The notes: generated from the sequence alone by a model not told the origin. Shown: positions 19,700 to 32,110, counted from the stretch's first letter. The stretch is 48,784 nucleotides of DNA from Entamoeba histolytica HM-1:IMSS (GCF_000208925.1 NW_001914976.1:1-48784); one strand, 5' to 3'. Translations and numbers: made by a program.

Positions 19700-22550
19700 A
19701 TGAAAAGGACTAATTCTATTGCTTTAACGCCAACTTCTTCATCAAAACTTTATATCAAAAAGAAGACACTTGTTTGTTTTATTTTTTATTTTAACTACTT
19801 TTTATTATATTTATTATATTTAGCAAACAAGAACAAAATATTCATGGAGTTCAAGAAGAGGAAGTACGGTATTAAGACCAAACTCAACTGGTTCATTTGA
19901 GATTGAACCTAAAGATATCCCAACATTTAATTTAACAGAAATTATAAAGGCATCATTATCAACAATAGTTAGTTCATCCAAACAATTATTTCAATTATTT
20001 GATTCTATTACACCACCATCTCAGTTTGTAAAGAGATACAATGAAGTATTACCAGCTTGTCAACGGACTATTCTTTTAAAACAGATGTCTATGGCTTTAA
20101 TGGGATTATCAAAACCAATGAATCTACCATTAATATACTCATTTATAATTGATGGTAAATTATGTTTTGATACATACCCTATAGTTCTCTCAGCTTTAGC
20201 TGTAGAAACATATGCTGAAATTCCAGAAGTAAATGTGATTGATGTGATTGATTGTACAAGTGAAATATTAAAAGAGTTTTCTTTTCTGATTGAATTATTA
20301 GATAAAGACATGCAACGGTATATGACATCGTTAGGAATTATGTTTAATAATGAATTATTAGAGAAAAGAAAGTTTTTGAAACCAACTGAATTTGAGAATG
20401 TAATGAATCATGATTCAATTATTATGAATTTAATATCACAAGGAGATATTGAAATAAAAGAGATGAGAAAATATACTAAAGAACTTTTTTGTGTTGCTAA
20501 TAGTCTCAAAACAAAAGAACCTATTAATATATCATCTAAGGGTATTATTATAAGACATGGAAGTATGTTATTAAGACAACTAGATAAATATAATAAAAGA
20601 ATAATGATCAATGCAATTCTTATTCTCTACCCTAATGGACTTCAAATGTATCTTATTCCTTTAGATAATACTATTGTAGAATCAATATGGATTTCTATTG
20701 ATAATTTACATATTGGTAATATTACAGGAATAAATGGTGAATTTTATAATGAAGGATGGTGTGTATTAACTATTGGAGATAAATTAAATAATACTACATA
20801 TTGTATGTGTTCAACAAATCTTTTAACAACTTTAATGTGGCATGATGATTTAGCTCATTGTATTAATCAACAAAAAATAAATACAACTATTAAAATGAAA
20901 GAAATACTTGTTGAAAGTAATTTAACAGATAAACTACCAGCTACAGTATTTAGTGTAATAAAAGAATTAATATTAAGAGGATGCTCTTGTTTTAAAATGG
21001 GAACTAAATTAAAAACAAAAGGAATACTTAAACATGCATTACAAAATAATCCTAATATTGAATTAAGTGGTGTACCAATAGAAGAGATTGCAGGATTCTT
21101 TATTGATTATTTAAAAGAAATGAAACCTAAGTTATTTAATAAAAATGATATTGATTTATTTAATAAAATTAATTACAAAGCTAATAATATTGAAGAATCA
21201 AATCTTGTTGAGTTCTTTGATTTAAAAGAAAGTGAAATAAGAAATATGTTATTATCATTTATCTTTCTACTTAATTGTTTTGTTATAAATGGTGAACAAT
21301 TTTCATTTGGGATGGATGACGCAATAAAACTAATTCAAATAGCTAGTGATTCTACATTTAAAAAGAAATGTATGGATAGTACAAGAATAAAATATATTAT
21401 TGATAATATTAAATATATAATGCCAAGATATACAATGAAAGGAATACCTATGGTATTAAATAAAGTAAGTTTGATGAAAGAACCAATAAAAAAAATAATG
21501 ATATTAAGTGATATTAAATATTGTATATTATTTGAACAACAACTTATTTGTTATTGTAAAGATGAAGAGTTATTATCATTACATTTATCTGATACATATA
21601 CATTATGTTGTAATTCTAATGAATATATTTTTATTGCAAATGATAAATGTGTAACAAGAATAATTGATGTTAAAACAGTCACAATGGAATTAAATGGAAT
21701 TAAAGATATTGCAATTAATGAAAATATTTTAATGGTTGCATTTGATAATAGATTAGAATTTTTTGATTGTCAAACATTTGAATTAATAGAAACATATTCA
21801 CTTACTGTAATAGAAACAATTAAAACACATCAAACAACATCAGGATTTGTTGTAGCAATAAATAATAAAACATTAAAATTCTTTGATCAAAAAGGAAATT
21901 TATTATTAACAAAAGACTATGAATTTATAAATAAAGAAATTACTGTTATAACATCAAATGATGGAATTATTATGATTGGATTTAATGATGGAAGTATCTC
22001 TGTATTTAATGAAATTAATGGAAATGAATTAGAAATTATTATTTCTTATGAAGGAAGTATTAAAGACATTACAATGGGAAATCAACATTATTATGCACTT
22101 ACTACAAACAATTGTGTATTAGTTATTGATAAAAATCATTTTAAGATTTTATCAATATTTAATCCTTTTTCAATAATATCATCTCTTTTAATTACAAAAA
22201 ATGAAGTTATTTTAATGAGTTCATTTAATTCACTTTTTTACTATCAATTAAATAATCCACCAATATGTTCATCAATTAATTTATCTCCTTTTTTTATGGA
22301 TATTCCACAATCTATGTCTTCATTAAATCATTCATTTGTTCCTAATATTTCTCATATTAATTGTGTTTGTTCAGTATGTAATAAAACACTTTTTTCAAAT
22401 GACTTTATATGTAGATGTTTGTTTTAGTTATTTTATTTAAATATTTCATTAAATTATAGTATAAAAATTTTATTGTACTTATTTCTAGATTGTCATACTT
22501 GTATTCACATAAATTGTTTATCATTACTTAAGAAAGATTGTATTAAATAA
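19700..22550 (+). CDS. PH/RhoGAP-like/propeller protein with a degenerate GAP domain (spliced)
   Basis: Join of 19700-19771, 19824-22416 and 22489-22550, 908 residues. Both introns (52 and 72 nt) begin GTTTGTT and end TAG; the exons join in frame, and the last exon completes a Cys/His zinc finger (CVCSVCNK ... CRYCHTC ... INC). From the N-terminus: a Ser/Thr/Arg-rich region, a helical region (about 60-250), a PH-like domain (about 264-371), a RhoGAP-like domain (about 394-531), a WD/propeller-like beta region (about 580-850) and the C1-like finger. It is a paralogue of the next gene. At the GAP active site the Arg finger is Lys (residue 415), and the conserved Lys and Asn are Ile and Asp, so GTP hydrolysis should not be stimulated; a Rho-binding scaffold is more likely. 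Confidence 0.75.
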
Positions 22551-22666
22551 ATAAATGTTTTAAGTGTCTTTCTTCTTTTCAAATAAAATTTAATTTATTT
22601 TTTATTATATCATTATTTTTCCATTTTATTTAAACTAAAAAATACTATTAAATTATAATTTATTGG

Positions 22667-25600
22667 ATGATTTCTGTTGAAAGCGTTAGTTCACACGGAT
22701 TTTCACGACCTCGTTCATTTACTAAACATTCTCGAGGTAACACTAAAAATCTCCCTTCTTTAAATCCAGCAAAACTCATTCCTTTGAGAAGATTAACTAT
22801 TGACTCATCACAAATTAGTACTCCCAATGATTCATCAAGACGTCAACCTTCATTTGAATTAAGTTCAAAGTTATCATTAATTTCTAGTCCAGAAAATAAT
22901 GTTATGACAAGAAGATCAATATTAAAAATTATTCAAGAAATTAAAGACATAATTAAAATTATCATTTCTATTGAAAAACAATGCGTTGGTATTATCAATA
23001 GAATTTCTAATAACAAAGAATTTGATAAAGGATTAAATTTAACTGATAAAGAAAAATCTATTATTCTTGAATTTGATATAAAAGAATTTGATAAAGATGA
23101 ACTTATTCAATACAAAGAAGACCTTATTCATTCAATTAATATTTTTGAAGAAATACTTACTGCACTTAAAATATCAATATTAAGTCTTCAAAATACAATA
23201 AAAAATTCATTTAATCCAATGGTACTATCTTTTACTATTGAAATTTTAGATAAATTTACTCAATTTAATAAAAATATTCAAACAACTGTTATGAATTTTA
23301 GAAATTGGTCTAATAAATCATTAATTCATCAAAAAGTTTATCAAAAAAATAATACAACTTCATTAGAAGATCTTATTTGTAATTGTGCTGATTTTATCAA
23401 TATTTGTATTAGATTATTTGAATCAGATAGAATAGGTATAGAACAAACAATTGATTTAGAAGATGTTCTTATTCAATTTAAAGGAATAACTTCTTATAAA
23501 ATTGGTGATAATGAATCAATTAGTTTAAGTGATCTTAGATGGATAAAATCAAACTTAATAACAGCTTCTTCGTTTACTTCTCAATTATCACAAAGTGTTG
23601 ATGGATTAAATTCATTTCTTAATTATCATGATATTCTTAATTCACTCAAAGCCTCTCGTTATTGGAATACATCTTTAGAAATATATGACCCTATAATAAA
23701 TCAAATAAATGAACATTCGATTATTCATGCAGGAATAGCATTTTTACGTTTACAAACAAATGATGAAATTTGTAGATATCAAAAATGTTATTTATATTAT
23801 TTAAACATAGGTTTATTGATTTTATTGTCATACGCTGGCAATACATTTTTACCATGTGACTTTATAAGTGCTAAAAGGTTGGTTACTGCTGACATTGAAA
23901 TTGATATTCCTCAGGACCATACGTTTGCAGGAGATCTTCATATCTTAACAAAAGATTCAATTTACCGTAAAACATTTTGTTTCTCCTTTCAACATGAGAG
24001 TGATATTATTGAATGGACCAATCAATTTAAAGAAACTCTTTCATCTCTTGACATTACAACAACTCCAAATCTTGAGTTAGGAAATCCTGTATCAACTAAA
24101 TTCTTTAATAAAAAAGTTGTTATTAAGAAAAATAAATATGTTGGTTCTTCTATTGAAGAGTTAGTTCAATTTCAACAATTTAGTTCCTGTCTTGATAATG
24201 TTCCAGATGTATTAAATAAATGTATTAATGAAATTATTAATAAAGGACTTACTGAAGATGGATTATTTAGAAAACCACCTGATCAATATCAACTAGAAGA
24301 ATTAATAAAGAAATTAAATGATTCTGATTTTAGAAATGAATTAAAATTAACAGAATATCCAGTTGGAACTATTTGTGGATTATTAAAAAGTTTATTAATG
24401 GAAATGAATCCAAGATTTATTAATGGAGAATCTTATAAACTCTTTTCTGATATATCAAAAAAGAAAGGAATTAATGAACAAAGAAAACAAATCAAATTTT
24501 TTATTGGATCATTAAACAGTGAACATAGAAATACTTTATCTAGATATTTATTTTTAATGAATATTATTGCTGTTAATCAAAGACTAAATAGAATGGGTGA
24601 GTCAAATCTCTCAACTGCCATTTGTCAATGTTTTTTACCACCAAAACAATCAGTTGATTTTGCATCAGTAGAAAATGATTCTTTTGAATGTTTAATTAGT
24701 AACTATGATTTATTTATTCCTTCTAAACTTGAACATCCAATACAAACACCATCACTATTTAGTCTTATTAAAAAACAAACCAAAACAAATAACACTGTTA
24801 TAATAGGTTGTTTCAATGAAATCAAAAATGTTATTTGGTTATTAGAATATGATGGAACATTAACAGAAATTAATGTTAACACATTACAATCATCAGTCAT
24901 TAAATTAAATCTTCCATTTAATACTGTAAAACAAATAGAATCATATGATAAATATAATATAATTGCATCTAATACTTCTTTATTAACAATTGATGTAGAA
25001 ACTAAAAAAATAATTCAAATGATTAAAAGAAAAGAAATAAATTGTTTAATGATTCTTAATAATAATATTATCATTGGAGAACAAAATGGAATGATTGAAA
25101 TGTTTGAAATCCCAACATTAAAAAAGAAAGGAGAATTATTTGTTATACCAAAAAAACTTGATGCATCACAAAAAATACCATCAATTATTCAAATTACTGG
25201 GAATGAAGAAGCTATTTATGTATTGTATGAAAATAATTGTGACATTGGATTTGTTTCTATGACAAATGGTTCATTAATACAAACTATTAAATTATATAAT
25301 CAATCAAAAATTACTTGTTTTAGTTATATAGAAGAAAATCAAACTCTATGGGTTGCAAATAATGATGGTGATATTAAAATATTTAATGGAGAGAATGGAA
25401 TAATAATAGAAGAATATAAATATCCATTAACTTATGGAAGTGTTGTTTTTATTGCTTCAATACCAAAATATATAATTGTTGTATTTAATTCATCACAAAT
25501 TTTATTATTTAATTTAGATACTATTTCATTAGTTTGTTCAATATCAAATAAATATTTTATTACTTCTAAATGGGCAAAGTTAGTTAAAAGAAATTATCAT

Positions 25601-25951
25601 GAAAAAATTTATTGGAATTTGTGGTTAGAAAAAGATGGTAATGGAGATATTGGAATTATAGACATTGGTCCATTTAATGACTTTTCAATTACTGATGAAA
25701 GACTAATAAAAATAGAATATAAATTTCATAACAATTATATTGAACATTCACCAATAGGTCATTCTTTTATTATTGTATCAATTGATACAAATAAAAAGTG
25801 TTGTGTTTGTCAAAAAAATATTGAACAAACTTGTTGTCAATGTATTAATTGTAATCAATATCTTCATCAAAACTGTATTAGTACTTTTATTGAAACTAGA
25901 TGCAAAGGACATTTCAAGATTATACATGAAATAATCAATCGTTCAAAATAA
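22667..25951 (+). CDS. RhoGAP with PH-like and propeller regions and zinc finger, 1094 aa
   Basis: An intron-free gene 116 bases after its paralogue. Domains: a Ser/Arg-rich N-terminus (1-75), a long helical region (80-345), a PH-like domain (about 350-460), RhoGAP (about 494-680), a beta-propeller-like region (690-1010) and a C1-like Cys/His finger (CCVCQKN ... CCQCINC ... LHQNC, about 1045-1075). The GAP catalytic residues are present: GLFRKP with the Arg finger at 535, the conserved Lys of GLLKSLL (574) and the Asn of GESNLST (647). It should accelerate GTP hydrolysis on Rho/Rac proteins that drive the actin-based motility and phagocytosis of amoebae. The combination RhoGAP plus propeller plus C1-like finger is unusual outside Entamoeba, as far as is known to me. 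Confidence 0.85.
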   Translation: MISVESVSSHGFSRPRSFTKHSRGNTKNLPSLNPAKLIPLRRLTIDSSQISTPNDSSRRQPSFELSSKLSLISSPENNVMTRRSILKIIQEIKDIIKIIISIEKQCVGIINRISNNKEFDKGLNLTDKEKSIILEFDIKEFDKDELIQYKEDLIHSINIFEEILTALKISILSLQNTIKNSFNPMVLSFTIEILDKFTQFNKNIQTTVMNFRNWSNKSLIHQKVYQKNNTTSLEDLICNCADFINICIRLFESDRIGIEQTIDLEDVLIQFKGITSYKIGDNESISLSDLRWIKSNLITASSFTSQLSQSVDGLNSFLNYHDILNSLKASRYWNTSLEIYDPIINQINEHSIIHAGIAFLRLQTNDEICRYQKCYLYYLNIGLLILLSYAGNTFLPCDFISAKRLVTADIEIDIPQDHTFAGDLHILTKDSIYRKTFCFSFQHESDIIEWTNQFKETLSSLDITTTPNLELGNPVSTKFFNKKVVIKKNKYVGSSIEELVQFQQFSSCLDNVPDVLNKCINEIINKGLTEDGLFRKPPDQYQLEELIKKLNDSDFRNELKLTEYPVGTICGLLKSLLMEMNPRFINGESYKLFSDISKKKGINEQRKQIKFFIGSLNSEHRNTLSRYLFLMNIIAVNQRLNRMGESNLSTAICQCFLPPKQSVDFASVENDSFECLISNYDLFIPSKLEHPIQTPSLFSLIKKQTKTNNTVIIGCFNEIKNVIWLLEYDGTLTEINVNTLQSSVIKLNLPFNTVKQIESYDKYNIIASNTSLLTIDVETKKIIQMIKRKEINCLMILNNNIIIGEQNGMIEMFEIPTLKKKGELFVIPKKLDASQKIPSIIQITGNEEAIYVLYENNCDIGFVSMTNGSLIQTIKLYNQSKITCFSYIEENQTLWVANNDGDIKIFNGENGIIIEEYKYPLTYGSVVFIASIPKYIIVVFNSSQILLFNLDTISLVCSISNKYFITSKWAKLVKRNYHEKIYWNLWLEKDGNGDIGIIDIGPFNDFSITDERLIKIEYKFHNNYIEHSPIGHSFIIVSIDTNKKCCVCQKNIEQTCCQCINCNQYLHQNCISTFIETRCKGHFKIIHEIINRSK

Positions 25952-27044
25952 TTGAATGTGTTATATTTAATTTTTTTATTATTCCATTATATTTTGTTTA
26001 CATCATCATTAAATAACTCTGTTCAAATTCTCTTTAAATCTTCTTTATTTTTGATCCAATGTTATTTCTTTATCACTTCAATATATTAACAAATTATTAA
26101 TAAACTTATGACCATTGAAATTCATTTAAAACATCCATCAATTTTCTTGTTTACTCTAATATTATTTACAATGACTTTAAAAAAATAATCTTTCATTTTA
26201 ATTAAAAAAAAAATTTATATTATGAATTTTAAGATAATGACTGTATTTAAGTTAGTTTGATTCGTCTCAAACTTTTTTTTTTAAAAACAAATACGCTCTT
26301 GACTTATTCATTGAGTTTATATTAAAATTGTTAATATACACTTCTTTTTGACTCATAACTTATTAAAAATTTGATTCCTTCTTCTTTACATTCTTTACTA
26401 ATTCATCTAACAAAAATAAATCCATTTCATTATTTTTCACTCTTTCTGTCCTACTACCAATTTTAATTTTACAAGAAATATATTATTATGTTTCTTATTT
26501 GTAATTAAACATCAAATATTTATTTTTAAATTTCCTTTATATTCGATTAAATAAATTCATTATGTCATATAAAACATACTTCTTTCTTTTTCCTTCTCCC
26601 TAAAAAAATCATTCGACTCGTTTGTATTGTTAGAATAATCCACCAAAATAATCTTCTTAATAAAAAAAAGGATTATTTTGATGTGTCTCAAAATTAACAA
26701 GTGGCACTCTTGCACTTAAACTTTATGAGCTGTACTTAGATTGATCTTTTTCATTAATGACACTCTCATAAACTTTCTCATAAAAAGTAATAAAGATAAA
26801 ATAGTAGAATCTTCTATTGAAAAACATACATAATTTATCTTTTAAAATAATAGAATTAACTACTAAAAAAAAGAGTCACAAATGATGAGTTTAAAAAAAT
26901 TAAAAAAAAAAAACTCCGAAAAGAATAATTCGAATCAAAGAGAAATTCTACATTTAAATCCATTTTAAAACAGAATGGAGAAAATTCTTTCATGAAAACT
27001 CCGCCGGAATAAAAAGATTCGACTTATCTCAATCTATCAATTCA
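25952..27044. other. 1.1 kb intergenic region without recognised genes
   Basis: No coding frame, tRNA or snoRNA pattern was found. Four ATTCG-containing motifs (26260, 26611, 26928, 27017) occur ahead of the small gene at 27045. An imperfect hairpin (AAAATAATC and GATTATTTT arms) lies at about 26647-26681. Confidence 0.35.
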
Positions 27045-27323
27045 ATGAATATGTCACTATCACACCCACAAGCAATAATGCAGCCAATAGCAAAAGCACA
27101 AATATCAATTGATTCCACTTCTACTTCATTTGCTGATGAGATTATCATTATTGACGATTATATGCAACGAGAAGATTGTTCATACCCCCAACGAACTATT
27201 AATCCTATTCCATTTGAAAGAACTGCTTGTTTACCTTTTGGAGATGATTATGTCTCTTCTGCTTCACAATCTCAAACTTCTTCTCTAGCAGAAGGGTTGT
27301 ATTGGTTAAACAAATTTTGTTAA
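27045..27323 (+). CDS. Small hypothetical protein, 92 aa
   Basis: A short frame starting at ATG 27045 (a second ATG two codons on). The composition is normal for protein: Ser/Thr-rich, acidic IIIIDDY and GDDY patches, four Cys, several Pro, a C-terminal LYWLNKFC. There is no signal peptide or membrane segment. TTCAATGAAT at the start resembles an initiator-like context. No family recognised. The residue diversity, unlike the A/T shadows elsewhere, supports a real gene, but its size and isolation leave doubt. A 5' exon upstream cannot be excluded. Confidence 0.5.
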   Translation: MNMSLSHPQAIMQPIAKAQISIDSTSTSFADEIIIIDDYMQREDCSYPQRTINPIPFERTACLPFGDDYVSSASQSQTSSLAEGLYWLNKFC

Positions 27324-27434
27324 ATAAAAGCAATGGTACATACCTCATCCACAATTCCTTAATTTTTATTTCTTTTGATATTTGTTTTATAAATCATAAA
27401 TAATAAAATTAATAAAAATATAAAAAATGCTCAA

Positions 27435-28201
27435 TTATTGCTTATCATTGATTATTGGACTTCCTATTGGAGCCTCATCATTAATAACAACAGTAGAAGT
27501 AAAAGAGAAAACATTTTGTTTAGAATATTTATTATAAAAATATGATAATACAATATAATTTAAGATAATCATTATAGAACACACTAATTCAGATATTGCA
27601 AAAACAAGATATGAAGTACTTTGACATGTAAATGATTTTAAAGGTTGTCCATATGTTATATTTGGTACAATTTCTGTACAGAATTTCTGTATTCGTGTCC
27701 AGTTAACAATATCATAAATACCACATGCTCCGAGAAAGCCACAATATATTGAAGAAATAAATAGTTGTTTATTTGTATTGTAATGAAATACAATAGTATA
27801 CATATAACAAAATGCAATAAATCCTGAATTTAATAACCAACCAAAACACAATACAAATACTTGGTAATGAATATAAGGAGAACACCAAAAAGAATAACTT
27901 TCATCTTCTGTTTCTAAAGTTAATGAGAATGGGGTGTAATGTTTATACGGATCAGACTGACATGTCCCTTCAGGATGTTGTATATTATTTTTGTGAAGAG
28001 AAAGCTAATAAAATAAATGTTTGTTTCAATATTTAAAAAATATTTACAAACAGTTGTATTATTGATTAAGTCTTTATCTAAAGCAAATGTAAATTGAAAA
28101 AAGAATATATATAAAGAAATAATCAATGCAATACAAGTTGTTATACTAACCATTTTACATAATAATGTATGGTGAACTTCACGTAATTCAAATCCAATCA
28201 T
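27435..28201 (-). CDS. Four-TM membrane protein, unknown (spliced)
   Basis: Minus-strand join of 28052-28201 and 27435-28004, 239 residues. The 47-nt intron (28005-28051) starts GTTTGTAA and ends TTATTAG; without it the second exon has no ATG. Residues 17-40 form the first membrane segment, followed by a large extracytoplasmic loop (about 41-105) with Cys and aromatic residues, then three more hydrophobic segments (about 105-127, 133-155 and 185-210) and a 30-residue tail. The layout (one TM, long loop, three TMs) resembles DRAM/Frag1 or claudin-like proteins in shape only; no family motif was seen. It is likely a plasma or vesicle membrane protein. Confidence 0.7.
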
Positions 28202-28247
28202 TATAAAGTAATTTAATTAGTTTTGAAGAAGAGTATGAAAAAAAATG

Positions 28248-28284
28248 AAAAACCTGCTTCTAATCTACCCTTTAGTAGGTTTTT
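28248..28284. repeat. Hairpin upstream of the four-TM gene
   Basis: AAAAACCTGCT (28248-28258) pairs with AGTAGGTTTTT (28274-28284) with one mismatch and a 15-base loop. It sits 47 bases upstream of the four-TM gene start and 75 bases past the myotubularin stop, so it could act in either transcript, or in neither. Confidence 0.45.
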
Positions 28285-28358
28285 TCCTTTTTTTTTGGAA
28301 CCAATTATTTTTGACTTTTTTATTTAGAAAATAACCCAAATCAAAACAATAATCAAAA

Positions 28359-31203
28359 TTACATGTAGTTATGGGTTGTTGAATAACTCCCATAATAATT
28401 ATACCAAAATATGGGTTGTTTTTGTTTAATGACATCTAATGGTAGTACTTTCAATTGTGGATTAAATAGCTCATTACTAAAACTAAATAAAATTTCTTCT
28501 TCATAATCAAGGAAAGAATAAAAATTCATCACTCGATTCCCAAAAGAATTAAATTCATTCCAACAATTAAAACGGAAGTTACAAAAATAACAAGAGTATA
28601 ACTGAAAGAGTAATTCTTTTAAGAAAACTTCATTAAATTCAAATTCACTTGGAAATAATGAATATAGTTGATAAACACTATCGATAAACTGTAAAAATAT
28701 AGGTGAAGTTTCAGAAATACTTTGTGATCCATTTAAGTGTCTACATCTATCACTAAACTTATGACCACTTAAACTCCATTCTTTTTCTATTATTGTTTCA
28801 AATCCCTTAAAAGTACGATAATAAGGATCCATTATAATCATTGTTAATGACGTTAATTGACTTGTTCTATCCCAACCATCTGAACAATGAACAAGAACAC
28901 TATTACCATTAATAATACTACTACAAAGTTCACAAACACCTTTAATAATTTTTTTAATATGTTTTAACCATATATTCTTATTTTCTTCATTTAAAGGTGA
29001 TTCGATTATAGTAAATAACCCATCTTCAGCATCTCTCATTTTATGGATATTATCAATATTTAGAAATGTTATTGTAGCATTACCATAATTCTTCATATTT
29101 TCACTTCCCATTCCTTTTACTCTATTTACATTAGCATTTAACTTTGGTCGTGCATCATAAACTTTGATTGAATGTGTTCGGCTCATCATAGCATATTCAG
29201 TTAACATTTGTTCATCAACTTTACTTCGAGAAGAAGTAATACCTGTTGCAGGTTGACTACTTCTAACTAATAATCCATTTCCTTCAGATATCCAAGAAAC
29301 AATAGGAATTCTTCCTTTGCTCCTAAATTGTACACATTGTTGTAGTTCTTCTTCATTAAATATTGAAGGTATAACAACACAAGGAGGATATGTTGGACAA
29401 AGTTGTTGAGTCCATACTTTTAATGCAGAGTATTTTTCAATATTAAGTCTTGTAAAATCTTCTCTAATCAATTTCATTCGATCTTCTATTGATCCACCCA
29501 TAGAAAATAATTCTATCTGTGCATTCTTTTCTATTAGACATAATAATGTTTCTTGTAACTTTAATGCTTGAGCTTCATCCGTGAAATAACCAATATAGAA
29601 ATAATTAAAATACTTTGTAATAATCAATAGAGTGTAAAATTTTTTTATTGACTCTAGTTCAATACATCTTACTTTAATTTTTTTAATAGATGGAACTGGA
29701 ACATGAAATGTACCAGAACAATGTTCAGAAGTTCTAAGAAGATCTTTTGATTTGTCTATTTCTAACAATTGTTTTTGATGTTTAAATATAAAACGAGCTG
29801 TAGTCACAATAACTGTACCAAAGATTGGTTGTACACTACTCTTTGTTTGATTAAAATGAAGATGAATTGTTTCAGGAATGATACTTATGATATTTTCTCC
29901 TGGAAATAATGGATATTCTATATTACATTTGTTTTCATTTTGAGAAGAAGACATTCTGTTAATAGCAAGAAGGATATGACTTTTTTCTTTACCATCTAAA
30001 TTTCTTGAATATCCATGTAAATTTGGGATTTTTGAATCTTCTTTTAAAGCAAAAATAACACTTCCATGTAATTCGTTGATATCAATTGTTTCATTAACAA
30101 GACCTGATTCTGAAAAGAATCCAATTTCACCAATAACATTTTCTAATGTTGATATTTCTGTACCAAATAATACTAAACTTAATACATGCTTTAGTTGACC
30201 AATTTTCATTATAATATGTCGTTCATTTAATGTCTGAATAAGTCCAGTGATATTGATTGTAGCCATTAATCTTAATTGGTCTTTTAATATTTTCTTTTGT
30301 AATGAATTTGTTTCATTGTTATATGATGTTAATAATAAGATACCATTTGTTTCTTTTGAAGTTATATTCTTCTTTGGTGTTCTATTTGATTTAGGAGATG
30401 AACGAGGAGAATTTACAAGTGCTAATAGTCCTTTTGGACAAATCATTGTTTTGATTGTACTTTTATTAATTGCATGAACCCATTTATTAGCTTCATCTAC
30501 CATTGAAACATAAAAAACATATGATTGTGTAGGTGTTTGAATTATAAAAGCACCATTTGATTGTTGAGATAATTGAACTAAAATTGGAGGTAGTTGTATG
30601 GCTATATAAGGGATACTAACAGGGTTATTAGTGATATACACATAAAGATATGGTAATTGAGATGTACATAACATTAAAGTTGCATCAATCATCAAATCTT
30701 CCGGATCATTATTTCTATGAAATAGAACTTTTCCTTTTTTAGTAAATTTAAGTGAATTTAAAGGAGGAAGAAAATCCTTTCTTAATAACTTTTGTTTCTT
30801 TAACTCTTTCATAAATTCTGGATTTTCTAATAATTTTTCAATACATTTATTAAAAATTAAAAGATATCTCTTAGTATAAAATAAAGGCTCAGTATTTTTC
30901 AACCATTCAATGTCTTTATCCATTGGTAAAGATTCAATCCCTTTTATACACTAAAAAAAATGTTAGTATTAACATATGCAATATTAATATTTTTTATCGA
31001 ATAAAAAACTACAAAAAACAAACAGAACAGAGAATAGTTATTAATTGTTCAGAAGTTCTATATAAAGTATAACTTCCATTAGAAGACTCTACAACAACAT
31101 GAAAAACAACTACTGACCAATACTCTTCTAAAACAGTTGTAAATTTAACTAATTTAAAAGAAAGATGAGGTGCTTGTTTCACAATAGATGTCATAAAACA
31201 CAT
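28359..31203 (-). CDS. Myotubularin-family phosphoinositide phosphatase (PX-PH-GRAM-PTP; spliced)
   Basis: Minus-strand join of 31024-31203 and 28359-30950, 923 residues; the 73-nt intron begins GTTTGTTT and ends TTTTAG, and the frame is continuous. Order: a PX-like domain split by the intron (about 15-112, with YTLYRTSEQL and the later RYLLIFNKCIEKLLENPEF helix), a PH-like domain (about 129-224), a PH-GRAM domain (about 404-534, with YPLFPGENI and VIVTTARFIF) and the phosphatase (about 574-870). The catalytic loop HCSDGWDRT has Cys 749 and its Arg intact, so the enzyme should remove the 3-phosphate from PI3P or PI(3,5)P2 on endosomes and phagosomes. The start may be Met 1 or Met 4. TTGAACTG lies just upstream as a GAAC element. 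Confidence 0.85.
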
Positions 31204-31262
31204 ATTTTCAGTTCAAATTTTTTTTTTTGAAAGAAAAAACAAAAAATAAAGATATAAAGAGA

Positions 31263-32110
31263 TTAACTTGATGAAATTGAATCTATATACTTTACTAATA
31301 CTGTTGTAGGTGGTAAATTTGTTAACTCTCTTTGTATAGTTTGTAATGGACATAATTCTGGAGAAAGAGAATTTAATTGGTATTGTAAGGATTTAGAAAT
31401 AAAAGAATTAGCAAGAGAAGATGAATAATTCATAAGGAACAAAGAGGCAAAAACTTCTTTGTAAGAAGTAAATTGTTCAAATGGTTTATTTGAGAATTCA
31501 TTATCAAAACATTGAAAAGATCCTCTACAATGTTGTGGTAATAAAATTATAGTTTTAATAAGACGTTCTTTTTCTATTTGGTCTGTTAGTGGATAAATAG
31601 TTACAAATTGCTAAGAAGAATGAATGAGAAGTTTTATCAATAAACTTTATGTTTAAAATAACAAACAGTAAATAATGATAAAATCATTCTATCATCTAAT
31701 GAGTCTAAGCAAAAAACATCATAACAATCAAATCTTAATTCTTTCCATTCACTCACAACAATTTCAATTAAAATTAATTTAATTGTGTCATTACTAACTT
31801 TTCTAAATATTAAATAATGTAACATATACTTATATAACAAAATTGCTTCTTTAACTACTTGGTCACAATGATCTAAAATAGCACCTACAACAAAATGATA
31901 AAGTGTAATTGCTAATTTTTCATCATTTACATTTTCAATATTGTTTTTTATTAATTGCATTGTTTTAACTTTATAAGCCCAATTATTTCCAACCATAATT
32001 CTTTCAATAACACCACACCATTTTCCATGTTCAGTACCAACATATTGATCAAATAATTCTTTTGTCCATTTTTCCTTTCCGTTTTTTTCTAACCACTGGA
32101 CTGAACTCAT
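31263..32110 (-). CDS. Hypothetical protein, 263 aa (spliced)
   Basis: Minus-strand join of 31667-32110 and 31263-31610. The 56-nt intron begins GTTTGTTA and ends TTCTTAG; joining gives 115 further residues in frame, ending SISSS. The protein starts MSSVQWLEKNGKEKWTKELF. Helical repeats fill residues 1-150, with Cys/Trp-rich stretches (GKWCGVIERIMVGNNW). This resembles an ARM/HEAT-like or VHS-like helical solenoid, but no motif is decisive. Its start codon is only 32 bases from that of the divergent PH gene. Function unknown. Confidence 0.65.

Noticed and set aside
22417..22459. Alternative TAG acceptor at 22459 in the first RhoGAP gene
   Set aside because: It leads to a stop after one codon, while the acceptor at 22488 completes a zinc finger like that of the paralogue.
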